This document shows, one piece after another, positions 25,002 through 34,288 of a stretch of 64,000 bases of DNA. The DNA comes from Roseibium limicola. Its GTDB lineage: Bacteria; Pseudomonadota; Alphaproteobacteria; Rhizobiales; Stappiaceae. The position numbers and the translations under genes were made by a program. Under the pieces are notes generated by a model. It searched no databases and was not told the origin of the DNA. It was given only the letters and a program-made list of their open reading frames with translations. The number at the start of each line of letters is the position of its first letter. Positions within the stretch are counted from its first letter, which is position 1. The DNA is taken from assembly GCF_017313085.1 (NCBI RefSeq), contig NZ_JAFLNF010000002.1, positions 682,001 to 746,000 of the forward strand, given 5' to 3'.

Positions 25002-25538
25002 TTGACCAAAGAGCCAACACGTCCGAACGAACCCGACCAGGCAGCACTGCGCCCGCTCGACAGCGAGACCTTTCGAGAAGCCATGAGCCGGATTGCATCC
25101 GCCGTGCATCTGGTTACGACCGATGGCCCTTCAGGCCGCGTCGGCGCAACGATCTCCGCCATGTGTTCGGTCAGTGACGACCCGGCGAGCATTCTGATCT
25201 GCGTCAATCGGGACAGCCGCCTGCATGAGGCGCTGCTGGAAAACCGCTGCTATTGCCTCAATACCCTCGACCCGACTCATGAGCCGGTTTCCGACATTTT
25301 CGCCGGCCGTGGCGAACCCGACATGGAGCGGCGCTTTGACAATCTGCAGTGGATCAGCCTCGCGACGGGAAGCCCGGCCCTGGCCAATGCCAAGCTGAGT
25401 GTCGACTGCACCCTCGAGACAGTCACCGAGGCCGGAACCCATTCCATTTTCGTCGGACGCGTCGCAGATATTCGTCTGAACGAAGATGGTCATTCCCTGC
25501 TCTATGTCCGGCGCGGCTACCAGACCCTGCTGAAATAA
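25002..25538 (+). CDS. Flavin reductase family protein (FMN-binding split barrel)
   Basis: This 178-residue protein matches the HpaC/flavin-reductase-like split barrel. It has FREAMSRIASAVHLVTTDGP, the flavin-contacting VGATISAMCSVSDDPASILICVNRDS, and the C-terminal HSIFVGRVADIRLNEDGHSLLYVRRGY. Such proteins supply reduced FMN or FAD to a monooxygenase. The partner is not in the window. The proposed start is TTG at 25002 with AAGGAG about 10 nt upstream; a start at the ATG at 25083 is possible. Confidence 0.85.
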   Translation: MTKEPTRPNEPDQAALRPLDSETFREAMSRIASAVHLVTTDGPSGRVGATISAMCSVSDDPASILICVNRDSRLHEALLENRCYCLNTLDPTHEPVSDIFAGRGEPDMERRFDNLQWISLATGSPALANAKLSVDCTLETVTEAGTHSIFVGRVADIRLNEDGHSLLYVRRGYQTLLK

Positions 25539-25624
25539 CTCGACGGCTGCAGCGCCCGCACGATAGGCTCCATGTCCCTTTGGCATCGTCGACTGCAAGT
25601 TCGGCGCAACCGTCGAGAGTTTTC

Positions 25625-26635
25625 ATGCGACATGGACCGCGGAACCTGATCAGTGATGTGCCTGGCCTGCAGGTCGGCAATTCCGAGGATCGGGAGCTGA
25701 AGTCCGGCGCCACGGTCATTCTTCCCGACGAGCCTGCCGTCACCTCGGTCGCCATCCATGGTGGCGCGCCCGGCACCCGCGAAATAGCCCTTCTGGAGCC
25801 GGAACAGACTGTCTCCGCTGTCGATGCCATCGTGCTGGCCGGCGGCTCGGCTTTCGGCCTGGATGCCGGCGCCGGGGTTCAGGGGCGGCTTGCCGAAATG
25901 GGCCGTGGCTATGCGGTCGGTCCGGTACGGGTCCCCATCGTGCCCAGCGCAATCCTTTTCGATCTGCTGAACGGCGGCTCAAAGGACTGGGGCGGTGAAC
26001 CGCCCTACCGCGACCTGGGACGCCTCGCCCTGGACAATGTCAGCCATGACTTTTCGCTGGGATCCTTTGGTGCGGGAACCGGCGCAACCACTGCCAATCT
26101 GAAGGGAGGGCTGGGCTCTGCCTCTCAGGTTCTCGACAGTGGAATAACCGTCGGAGCGCTGGTCGCCGTCAACGCGCTGGGCCGCGCCACCATGGGCGAC
26201 AGCGCCCATTTCTGGGCCGCCCCATTTGAAATGAATGATGAATTCGGTGGTTTGGGCCTGCCAAACGGAATTCCGCCCGACACCGCAGCTGTGCGCACCA
26301 AACTGGACGGGCTGAAGTCTGGCGCCAACACCACAATTGCCACCGTCGCAACAGATGCCATTCTGACCAAGGCCGAAGCCAAGCGGCTGGCGGTGATGGC
26401 GCACGACGGTCTGGCACGTGCCCTCTGGCCGGCCCACACGCCACTGGATGGCGATCTGGTGTTTGCCATGTCCACCGGCAAGCGCGAGCTGCAGAACCCG
26501 ATGAGCGATCTGGTACAGCTGGGCGCCGCGGCAGCCGCCTGTCTGGCCCGCGCCATCGCCAGAGGGATCTACCACGCAGAGCCAGCGCCCGGCGATCCGG
26601 TACCAACATGGAAGCAGAAATTTCAGAAAGACTAG
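25625..26635 (+). CDS. P1 family peptidase (DmpA/L-aminopeptidase type, MEROPS S58)
   Basis: This is a 336-residue N-terminal-nucleophile-type aminopeptidase. Family features are NLISDVPGLQVGNS at the N-terminus, VLAGGSAFGLDAGAGV (70-85), GAGTGATT (149-156) and the autocleavage region NTTIATVATDA (235-245), where cleavage would expose the nucleophile. Activity in the family is on N-terminal amino acids or beta-peptides; the physiological substrate is unknown. The ATG at 25625 is chosen because homology starts there, although the frame is open further upstream over the flavin reductase gene. Confidence 0.88.
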   Translation: MRHGPRNLISDVPGLQVGNSEDRELKSGATVILPDEPAVTSVAIHGGAPGTREIALLEPEQTVSAVDAIVLAGGSAFGLDAGAGVQGRLAEMGRGYAVGPVRVPIVPSAILFDLLNGGSKDWGGEPPYRDLGRLALDNVSHDFSLGSFGAGTGATTANLKGGLGSASQVLDSGITVGALVAVNALGRATMGDSAHFWAAPFEMNDEFGGLGLPNGIPPDTAAVRTKLDGLKSGANTTIATVATDAILTKAEAKRLAVMAHDGLARALWPAHTPLDGDLVFAMSTGKRELQNPMSDLVQLGAAAAACLARAIARGIYHAEPAPGDPVPTWKQKFQKD

Positions 26636-26677
26636 TCTGCCCGCCAGTGACGGGCTGTCAGCACGCTTCTACCAGCC

Positions 26678-27427
26678 TCAGCCGGGAAGCGTGACGATGA
26701 TGGCGCCCTTGTCTGTCGCAACCACCGTATGCTCGTACTGCACGACCGGTGCCGCCGGTTCGCTGTAGAGCGTCCAGCCATCCTCGCCGCTTTCGGCAAA
26801 AAGTCCACCCTTGGACAGAAACGGCTCGACAGTCAGCACCAGCCCCTTGTTGATCTTGCGTCGTTCGCTGCGGTCCGGCCACGTCGAGATCTCTTCCGGG
26901 TATTCATGCAGCGAACGTCCAACGCCGTGGCTGGCGAGATTGCGGATCAGCGTATAGCCCTGCTTGTCGGCAAAGGCGCCGATCGCATTGCCGATGCCCG
27001 CAAGCGGCTTGTCTGTTGCCACCTGGGCGATACCAATCTGGGTCGCACGCTTGCCCGCTCTGCACAGGCGCTCCTGCCAAGTCTGGGATGGCGGCATGCG
27101 GAAGGTGGCGCCGGTATCGGCAAAATAGCCGTCCTTGGAGGCAGACACATCAATATTGACGAGATCACCCCGCGCCAGCACGCGCTCGCCGGGAATGCCG
27201 TGAGCGATTTCCTCGTTAACGCTGATGCAGGTCGCGCCGGGAAAATCATAGGCGGATTGCGGTGCTGAAATTGCCCCTTCCCGCTCCAGAAACGCAGCAC
27301 CGATCTCATCCAGCTCGCGGGTTGTCATGCCCGGCTCCAGCGCCTTTGCCATTGCTTCCATGGCATTGGCAACGATCTTGCCGATTTCCTTCAGGCCATC
27401 GAGTTCTTCTTCCTGGGTGACGGTCAT
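26678..27427 (-). CDS. map: Type I methionine aminopeptidase
   Basis: This 249-residue protein removes the initiator methionine from new proteins. The five metal ligands are visible: Asp93 and Asp104 (NIDVSASKDGYFADTG), His167 (SHGVGRSLHE), Glu201 (TVEPF) and Glu232 (QYEHT). The substrate-side histidine is in EEIAHGIPGE. It has no N-terminal zinc-finger extension. The window-local neighbours (P1 peptidase convergent, indolepyruvate oxidoreductase upstream) are not functionally linked in an obvious way. Confidence 0.95.
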   Translation of the reverse strand: MTVTQEEELDGLKEIGKIVANAMEAMAKALEPGMTTRELDEIGAAFLEREGAISAPQSAYDFPGATCISVNEEIAHGIPGERVLARGDLVNIDVSASKDGYFADTGATFRMPPSQTWQERLCRAGKRATQIGIAQVATDKPLAGIGNAIGAFADKQGYTLIRNLASHGVGRSLHEYPEEISTWPDRSERRKINKGLVLTVEPFLSKGGLFAESGEDGWTLYSEPAAPVVQYEHTVVATDKGAIIVTLPG

Positions 27428-27626
27428 GCGTTGCAGCTTTCGTAGACAGCGCCCACAGTCCTACGCATGTAGGCCCGTGCGACGCTTTCAGCCTCATAGA
27501 GGGCAATAGAGAATTGGAGCAAGGTTTCTTCGGTTTTTTCCAGTCAGTCAACCCGGCCGAGCTTGATCGAAACGTCGCTCTCGCCTGTCCGGATGAATCA
27601 CCTCGCTTTGCCGCACGCTCGTGAAA

Positions 27627-30600
27627 CTACTCCGCTGCCTCAAGAAAGGACCGGCCACCGGCTTCCCGCGACCCGTCTCGCCCCGAACCGTCATCATTGC
27701 AATCGATGCGCTTCAACAGATCGTCTCTACGGGTTGCAGCTTTGGTGAAGCCCGCTTCCTTGACGGCGCCATAGCCTCGGATCATGTCCGGAACCCGCGC
27801 CAACTCGACCAGCAATCCGTAGTCTGCCTTGCCCAACCGTGCCAGGATCAAATCCAGATCAGAGCGATACTGACGGATCAGAGCCCGCTCGGCCCGGCGT
27901 TCAGCCGTATAGCCGAAGGGATCGGCGAAAGTGCCACGCAACCCACGCAAACTGGCCATCACCTTGAAGACACCGAACACCCACGGCCCGAAGGCCATCT
28001 TGGCCGGGCGCCTGGTGCGCTTGTCCGTGCGCCTGGACAACAGAGGCGGCGCTAGATGGATCTTTATCCGGCTGGGATCGTCAAACCGCTCTTCCAGCGT
28101 CTTGCGGAAGGCCGGGTCTGAATAGAGCCGGGCCACCTCATACTCGTCCTTATAGGCCATCACCCGGTAGAGCTGGCGGGCCACCACCCGAGACAACCGT
28201 TGGCCTCCGGCAGGTTGGGCCGCATCGCTCTTCTGCAGGTCGTCCATCAGGCTGCGATAGACATCGGCATAGCCGCGCCCCTGATAGGCAATCAGCTCGG
28301 CTTCATACCGTGCAATTTCCTGCTCCAGCGTTTCAGGCGCCGCTGCCTTTTGTCCCGGCAGGGCCGACACCACAGCATCCCTGTTCACCGCCAGAACACG
28401 CCCCGCGCGGAAGGCGCGAATATTGGCGGAGACCGCCGTCCCGTTCAGTCGCGCAGCTTCTTCGATGGCCTCAGCGCTCAGCGGCAGCCCGCCGGCCTGA
28501 TAAACCATGCCGACCAGCAACATGTTGACGAAGATCGCATCGCCAAGCAGGGCTTCGGCCACCTTGGCTGCGTCAACGGGCAGGAAAGTCCCCGCCCCCT
28601 CCGTCAGCACAGCGATCATCCGGGCTTCATCATAGGATTGGGTCTGACGCAAAACGAACTCGGCAGTTGGCGCCACATGGCTGTTGGCAACAATCAGCGT
28701 TTCGCCCCGATTCAGCAAAGCCAGCTGTTCGGCGTTGGTGGCCACCACCATGTCGGCTGCCATGAGCACATCGAGACTGGCCGGAGGAACCCGTGGTCCG
28801 TCGATCTCCGCATCCCCGGCGTTGAAGCGCAAATGCGATGTCACCGGGCCGCCCTTTTGCGCCAATCCAGTCATGTCGAGTGTCGCCGCCTGTACCGCGT
28901 CGAGATGGGCCGCCATCGCCAGAACGGCGCTGACTGTCGTCACCCCCATGCCGCCAACACCGGCAATCAACATGTTCCAGCTGCGCGTCAGGGTCGGCCG
29001 CGACGGCTCGGGCAGCTCCGCCGCCAGCGCATCGATATCAACGCTTGAGCGTGTCGCGCGGCGCGGTGATACACCTTCCAACTCAACGAAGGACGGGCAG
29101 AACCCCTTCAGGCACGACATGTCCATGTTGCAGCTGGATTGATTGATCACCCGCTTTTCGCCGAAAGGCGTGGCCAATGGTTCCACCGACAGGCAGTTCG
29201 ACTGGGTCGAGCAATCACCGCAGCCTTCGCAGACGCGCTCATTGATGAAAAGCCGGCTTTGAGCAGCCGCCATCTTGCCGCGCTTGCGGCGTCGGCGCTT
29301 TTCCGTGGCGCACGTCTGATCGTAGACGATTACCGACACGCCACGGCCCTGCTGCAGCTCTTCCTGCAGGCTCATCAGCTCATCGCGATGGAACACCTCT
29401 GTGCCCGGCGCAAGATTGCTCCAGCCCCCGTAATGCTCAGGGTGCTCGCTGACGACCGTTATTCGGGCCACGCCTTCGGCTTCCAGCTGACGGGTGATCT
29501 GCGGCACACTCAGCGAGCCATCCACTGCCTGACCGCCGGTCATGGCAACCGCATCATTGTAGAGCAGCTTGTAGGTCATCGGCGCCTTGGCCGCGACCGC
29601 TTGCCGAATGGCCAGAATGCCGGAATGGAAATAGGTGCCGTCGCCCAGATTGGCGAACACATGCGTATCCTTTGAGAAGGTATGTTGCCCCACCCAGAGA
29701 ATTCCCTCACCACCCATCTGGATCTGGCTTTCCCGTGTTCTGCCGGCCAGCTCCGTCATGGTGTGACAGCCAATGCCCGGCAGGGCCCGCGCCCCCTCCG
29801 GCACCCGCGTCGAGGTCGAATGTGGACAGCCGGAGCAGAAATAGGGAATGCGGGTCGCTCGCTCGGCATGTCCCTGGGCCCACATCTCCTGCCGGTTCAT
29901 ACGCTCCACCACCTGCTGCATTTCCGGTGTCACAACATCGTCAGGCAACCAGTCGATCAGCCCCTGCACCAGCTCGGCAACCGAAAGCTCCAGCACATCG
30001 GAGAGGAACGGCGAACCGTCAGGACGAACCTTGCCCCAGATGTCGGGACGTGACCCATCGCTCAGGTGGTAGCAGATCTCCTTGATCTGCGGCTCCATGA
30101 AAGCCCGCTTGTGCTCCACCACCAACAGACGCTCGGCACCTCGAACAAAACTCCGCAGGCCATCCGGCTCCAACGGCCAGGAGACCGCTACCTTGTAGAT
30201 TGCAATGCCCAGCGCCTGAGCCTGTGTTTCGTCGATACCGATCAACTTCAGCGCCTGACGCAAGTCGCGGTAGGCCTTGCCGGTAGCCACCAGGCCGAAG
30301 CGAACACGCCCGCGCGCACCGAATGCGACACGATCCAGCCCGTTCTCCTTGACATAGGCGCGCGCCGCCGGAAGCCGCACTTCGCGCAACAACCGTTCAG
30401 TCTCCAGCCGATTGGCCAGCATCAGATCACGGTTGAGATCACCCGCGCTGCGCGGATCCGGCCCGGCAGGCAGTCGGAAGGAAAGCCGGTTCTCATCCGC
30501 ATTGACAATGGCAGACGCATCCATCGTGTCCGCGACACAGATCAGCGCGCTCCACAGCCCGGCGTAGCGGGAAAGCGCCAGCCCGTGCTGACCATAATCG

Positions 30601-31178
30601 AGCACATCCTGAATATCGGAAGGATTGAAGATCGGAATTTCAGCATGCTGAAAATAGAATTCACTCTGGCCGGTCAGAATGGACGACTTGGCCAGGTGGT
30701 CGTCGCCCGCCAACGCCAGGACCCCACCGTTGACGTCGGTTCCAGCCGCATTGGCCTGTTTCAGCGCGTCGCCTGCCCGGTCCACACCTGGAGCCTTGCC
30801 GTACCAGAAGCCGAACACTCCATCCAGATCGCTGCCCTTGCCGTGCAAGCGTGTTTTCTGGGATCCCCAGACCGCCGTCGCGCCAAGCTCTTCGTTGACC
30901 GCCGGAAGCACATTGATCTGCAAGGGGTCAAGCAGCTTGGCAGCACGCTCCAGTTCGGTATCATATCCGCCAAGCGGTGAGCCACGATACCCGGAGATGA
31001 ACCCTCCGGTCGTCAGCCCGGCTTTGCGATCCAGGCGCGCCCGCTCAAGCGCCAAACGCACCAATGCCTGAATGCCGGTCAAATACACCAGTCCTTGGCG
31101 AGCTGTGTATTTGTCCTCAAGTGAAACGCTGAACCCGGGTTCTCTCTGCTGGAAAACGTTCGGCTTCTGAATGGTCAT
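27627..31178 (-). CDS. Indolepyruvate ferredoxin oxidoreductase, fused alpha/gamma subunits
   Basis: This 1183-residue protein is the long bacterial form of indolepyruvate:ferredoxin oxidoreductase, which oxidatively decarboxylates aryl or branched 2-oxo acids from amino acid breakdown to acyl-CoA. The N-terminal half carries the pyrimidine-binding domain and the thiamine-diphosphate domain with LGDGTYFHSG (about 510). CEGCGDC (about 651) and a following Cys cluster (about 685-700) are iron-sulfur ligands. The C-terminal part is the gamma-type domain beginning near GVGGMGVTTVSAVLA. It is divergent from an Lrp/AsnC regulator, its likely controller. The electron acceptor is not identifiable here. 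Confidence 0.92.
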   Translation of the reverse strand: MTIQKPNVFQQREPGFSVSLEDKYTARQGLVYLTGIQALVRLALERARLDRKAGLTTGGFISGYRGSPLGGYDTELERAAKLLDPLQINVLPAVNEELGATAVWGSQKTRLHGKGSDLDGVFGFWYGKAPGVDRAGDALKQANAAGTDVNGGVLALAGDDHLAKSSILTGQSEFYFQHAEIPIFNPSDIQDVLDYGQHGLALSRYAGLWSALICVADTMDASAIVNADENRLSFRLPAGPDPRSAGDLNRDLMLANRLETERLLREVRLPAARAYVKENGLDRVAFGARGRVRFGLVATGKAYRDLRQALKLIGIDETQAQALGIAIYKVAVSWPLEPDGLRSFVRGAERLLVVEHKRAFMEPQIKEICYHLSDGSRPDIWGKVRPDGSPFLSDVLELSVAELVQGLIDWLPDDVVTPEMQQVVERMNRQEMWAQGHAERATRIPYFCSGCPHSTSTRVPEGARALPGIGCHTMTELAGRTRESQIQMGGEGILWVGQHTFSKDTHVFANLGDGTYFHSGILAIRQAVAAKAPMTYKLLYNDAVAMTGGQAVDGSLSVPQITRQLEAEGVARITVVSEHPEHYGGWSNLAPGTEVFHRDELMSLQEELQQGRGVSVIVYDQTCATEKRRRRKRGKMAAAQSRLFINERVCEGCGDCSTQSNCLSVEPLATPFGEKRVINQSSCNMDMSCLKGFCPSFVELEGVSPRRATRSSVDIDALAAELPEPSRPTLTRSWNMLIAGVGGMGVTTVSAVLAMAAHLDAVQAATLDMTGLAQKGGPVTSHLRFNAGDAEIDGPRVPPASLDVLMAADMVVATNAEQLALLNRGETLIVANSHVAPTAEFVLRQTQSYDEARMIAVLTEGAGTFLPVDAAKVAEALLGDAIFVNMLLVGMVYQAGGLPLSAEAIEEAARLNGTAVSANIRAFRAGRVLAVNRDAVVSALPGQKAAAPETLEQEIARYEAELIAYQGRGYADVYRSLMDDLQKSDAAQPAGGQRLSRVVARQLYRVMAYKDEYEVARLYSDPAFRKTLEERFDDPSRIKIHLAPPLLSRRTDKRTRRPAKMAFGPWVFGVFKVMASLRGLRGTFADPFGYTAERRAERALIRQYRSDLDLILARLGKADYGLLVELARVPDMIRGYGAVKEAGFTKAATRRDDLLKRIDCNDDGSGRDGSREAGGRSFLEAAE

Positions 31179-31251
31179 AGCACTGGCCTCCTCTGTGCTG
31201 ACCCCTCATTATTCCCACTGCCGTTCCGTTTGCTCGGCAGCTCACTCCCTG

Positions 31252-31266
31252 GAACCAATATGGTTC
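31252..31266. promoter_or_regulatory. 15-bp palindrome GAACCA-ATA-TGGTTC (candidate Lrp/AsnC operator)
   Basis: A perfect 6-bp dyad with a 3-nt centre lies between the divergent oxidoreductase and Lrp/AsnC genes, about 75 bp from each start. Fifteen base pairs is the usual size of a site for this regulator family. Direct binding is inferred. Confidence 0.55.
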
Positions 31267-31340
31267 TGTTTTGAAAGAAATTCTGTGCTAACGTCCCGGC
31301 AGATCCACCAAATGACGTGAGAATTTTCCCCTTAACGCGC

Positions 31341-31820
31341 ATGACAGATAAATTTCTTCTCGATCCTACGGACATTCGCGTTTTGCGCGTCCTGCAACGT
31401 GATGCTTCCCTCTCCATCGCTGAAGTCGCCAAGGAGGCCGGCATGAGCCAGACCCCGTGCTGGCGCCGCATCAAGCGACTGAAGGAACAAGGCGTCATCC
31501 GTCAAATCACGGCGATCATCGACCGTGAGAAGGTTGGCCTCGGTTTCGTGGCCTATTCCTTCGTCAAACTGACCGTTCCCAGCCGCGAAAATATGGAGAC
31601 CTTCGACAAGTTGATCCACCATTGGCCGGAAGTCGTCATCTGCGAGAGGATTACCGGCGCGGTAGACTATCTGATCAAGGTCGTGACGGACGATATCAAG
31701 GCCTATGACAATTTCCTCAGACTGAAACTCTTGGACAACACCTTGGTGTCGGATGTTCAGTCTCGCATTGTGGTCAATACAGTCAAGGACACCTCAGCTC
31801 TTCCACTAAGAGAAAACTGA
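31341..31820 (+). CDS. Lrp/AsnC family transcriptional regulator
   Basis: This 159-residue protein has an N-terminal helix-turn-helix (DIRVLRVLQRDASLSIAEVAKEAGMSQTPCWRRIKRLKEQGVI, residues about 9-51) and a C-terminal RAM ligand-binding domain ending DVQSRIVVNTVKDTSALPL. Such regulators respond to amino acids. The divergent indolepyruvate oxidoreductase is the obvious target, with a palindrome between them. The ATG at 31341 is used; a GTG eight codons upstream is possible. Confidence 0.9.
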   Translation: MTDKFLLDPTDIRVLRVLQRDASLSIAEVAKEAGMSQTPCWRRIKRLKEQGVIRQITAIIDREKVGLGFVAYSFVKLTVPSRENMETFDKLIHHWPEVVICERITGAVDYLIKVVTDDIKAYDNFLRLKLLDNTLVSDVQSRIVVNTVKDTSALPLREN

Positions 31821-31892
31821 CGAGCTCCCGACTGTGCAGACGCAACAACTACGACATCTAATATTTTTTGTAGAAGCCGGGATACGCAACTT

Positions 31893-33137
31893 TCAAGAGA
31901 AACGCAGCGGCAGAAGGGCATCGGCATCCCGCTTTGGGGGAGCCCCGGCCAGCCTGTCAGCAATCAGCCGGCTACACACAGGTCCCAGGGCCATGCCTGC
32001 ACCGCAATAGCCGAAATTGTACCATAACCCACGGTGTTTGGACGACGGCCCGACAACCGGCAGCGAATCAGGCAGACAATCCCGACTTCCCATCAGTCCG
32101 GCCAGTGGCAAATCCTGCCCCAGCGGGAACACGTCAGAAGCCCGTTTACGCGCCCGATGCAGGATCTGCGGATTAGCCAGAGCATCTTCGCCGACGATCT
32201 CTATCCCCGTGGTCAGCCGGATCCCCTGCTCCATCGGAGTCAATGTAAAACCATGATCCATGTCGGTAACCGGCCGTGACAGGGTGACACCGGAGCCGGG
32301 CCTGAAATGCCGCCCATAGCCGCGCCCCAGCGCAATGGGAAACGACTCTTCGAATCTGGCCGCGAAAGCCGCCGTCGCCTGACCCAGCGCCGCCACGACC
32401 TGGGGCGCCCGCAGTTCTGTGCGCGGTGTCGCAAGGATCCAGCGGGAGCGCCTTTGCTCCAGCCGGCCGGCATCCCCGTTCAAATAGATCCCGCCGCCCT
32501 GGATAAACTCCCGCCACAGGGATTCCGTCAGGCCGCCGGGATTGGAAATGCTGTCGCATTCGGGCCAGTAGACCCCGAAGAACGCATCCGACCTCAGAGC
32601 AGGCTCCACCTCGTGCATTTCGCCACCGCGCAGCGTCTGGTAGTCGATGCCGTAAATCCGCGCATAGTGGCGCTCGCGCTCGGCCCGCGCCAGACTGGCT
32701 TCCGAACGATGCAAATGCAGCCAGCCGCTCTTGCGATAGAACCGCTCCGCATTGGCCAGCCGCGCCAACCGGCGATGCTCGGCCCGTGCCTGCGCCCGCA
32801 GCGGGGCCATGGCCCGCACATAGGACTGCAAGGCCTGTGGACCGGAGTGGGCCAGATACGACCGGATCCACGGCACCAGATGCAACAAAGTCGATACATC
32901 GAAGGAAAAGGCACAGGACTGCTTGAGCGCAATATCCAGCCAGACAGCAGCCCCCGAAGGGATTTGCGCCGGGCAGAAACCGTTGCCCGCTATAATGCCG
33001 GCGTTTGCCCCCGACGTGCCATCGCCCGGATGTGCCCGGTCAATCAGCGCGACAGATGCCCCATGCTGGCGTAGGTTGAGAGCCGTCGTGACCCCCACGA
33101 TTCCCGCTCCCAGCACAATGACATCGACTTCGGCCAA
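31893..33137 (-). CDS. FAD-dependent oxidoreductase (DadA-like D-amino acid dehydrogenase/DAO family)
   Basis: This is a 414-residue flavoprotein of the glycine/D-amino acid oxidase family. The FAD-binding loop VLGAGIVGVTTALNL is at 8-22, with SGANAGIIAGNGF (about 42-54) typical of DadA-like enzymes. The C-terminal LMGSRDCLPDSLPVVGPS and YNFGYCGAGMALGP close the FAD site. It would deaminate a D- or secondary amino acid; the substrate is not readable from sequence. The start is TTG at 33137. It is convergent with the Lrp/AsnC gene, and both may serve amino acid catabolism. Confidence 0.85.
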   Translation of the reverse strand: MAEVDVIVLGAGIVGVTTALNLRQHGASVALIDRAHPGDGTSGANAGIIAGNGFCPAQIPSGAAVWLDIALKQSCAFSFDVSTLLHLVPWIRSYLAHSGPQALQSYVRAMAPLRAQARAEHRRLARLANAERFYRKSGWLHLHRSEASLARAERERHYARIYGIDYQTLRGGEMHEVEPALRSDAFFGVYWPECDSISNPGGLTESLWREFIQGGGIYLNGDAGRLEQRRSRWILATPRTELRAPQVVAALGQATAAFAARFEESFPIALGRGYGRHFRPGSGVTLSRPVTDMDHGFTLTPMEQGIRLTTGIEIVGEDALANPQILHRARKRASDVFPLGQDLPLAGLMGSRDCLPDSLPVVGPSSKHRGLWYNFGYCGAGMALGPVCSRLIADRLAGAPPKRDADALLPLRFS

Positions 33138-33261
33138 ATCCGCCTCTTGGAATGTTGCTTAATTTGCTCTTACCCTAATACCGTCTTGAAAACCAATCGC
33201 CCTGACAATTCCCTGTCTCCCCTCCCGGCAGGCCTTGCCCCGCCCAATCAGATTTCCGGTG

Positions 33262-34254
33262 ATGTTTCTCCTTAAACTGCCCTTGATCGTCGTGGAGCGG
33301 CTCGGCCGCCACGCCCCCTTCGCCCTGTGGATCTCGCTCGCGCTGGGCATGGGGTTTCCCGGTCTTTCAGAACTGGTACGGCCGTTTCTGGGCAGCCTGG
33401 TTTTCCTGCTGCTCACCCTCGCCTTTCTGCGTGTGGATCCCGTCCCGGTCATCGCCCACCTGCGCCGACCGCTGCCGGTCATCCTCGCCTCCCTGTGGAT
33501 GCTTCTGCTGTTGCCGTTGGCGGCAACTTTGCTGCTTCACTTGCTGCCGACAGGGCTCGTCACTCCCGACATCGCCCTCATCGTCTTTTTGATATGCGCC
33601 GCACCGCCCGTCATGTCGGCTCCCGGCTTCATTGCCATGATGGGATTGAATGCCTCTTTCGGCCTGGCCCTGCTGATCGTCACCATGATGCTGACGCCGT
33701 TGACTGCGCCGGTCTTTGCCGAGCTGATGACAGCAGGAGAAATGCAGATTGATGCCACTGCCTTGGCATTGCGACTGGCTGGGTATCTGGTCGGCTCACT
33801 GCTGCTGGCACGCACAGTCCGCGCCGTGATCGGCAAAGACCGCATTCAGGCCGGAGGCATGCGAATCGACGGACTGAATGTGTTGCTGCTGTTCTGCTTT
33901 GCGCTTGCAGCCATGGACGGGGTGGCTGACAGCTTCGCAGCCTCACCTCTCCTGAGTGCCTCGATTGCAGCGCTGACCTTCTTCGCCGCCTTCGTTCAGA
34001 TCGGCATCACCCTTATTGTCTTCCGCAAACTCGGACGGCAGGACGCCTTCGCCCTCGCTCATTCGTCCGGCAGTCGCAACATGGGCCTGATGGTTGCCGG
34101 ATTCGGCGGCCACATCCCCGAGCTGACCTGGTTGTGGTTCGCGCTCGGCCAGTTCCCCATCTACATGCTGCCGATGTTGCTGAAGCCTTTCGCCCGACGC
34201 TTTACCGCGCCCAAACAACCGCGTGACGCCGGGGCAGATACTCCGCTAGAGTGA
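33262..34254 (+). CDS. Bile acid:sodium symporter (BASS)-like membrane protein
   Basis: This protein of about 330 residues has nine to ten hydrophobic segments. LPLAATLLLHLLP, IVFLICAAPPVMSAPGF and the conserved SSGSRNMGLMVAG loop fit the BASS/SBF family of sodium-coupled organic anion transporters. The substrate is unknown; family members carry pyruvate, keto acids, sulfonates or bile acids. The start is uncertain: ATG at 33262 or TTG at 33235 are both possible and neither has a strong ribosome site. Confidence 0.7.
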   Translation: MFLLKLPLIVVERLGRHAPFALWISLALGMGFPGLSELVRPFLGSLVFLLLTLAFLRVDPVPVIAHLRRPLPVILASLWMLLLLPLAATLLLHLLPTGLVTPDIALIVFLICAAPPVMSAPGFIAMMGLNASFGLALLIVTMMLTPLTAPVFAELMTAGEMQIDATALALRLAGYLVGSLLLARTVRAVIGKDRIQAGGMRIDGLNVLLLFCFALAAMDGVADSFAASPLLSASIAALTFFAAFVQIGITLIVFRKLGRQDAFALAHSSGSRNMGLMVAGFGGHIPELTWLWFALGQFPIYMLPMLLKPFARRFTAPKQPRDAGADTPLE

Positions 34255-34288
34255 CCCCGCGTTGTCCCTCAGCCAAGTGGATCCGGAT

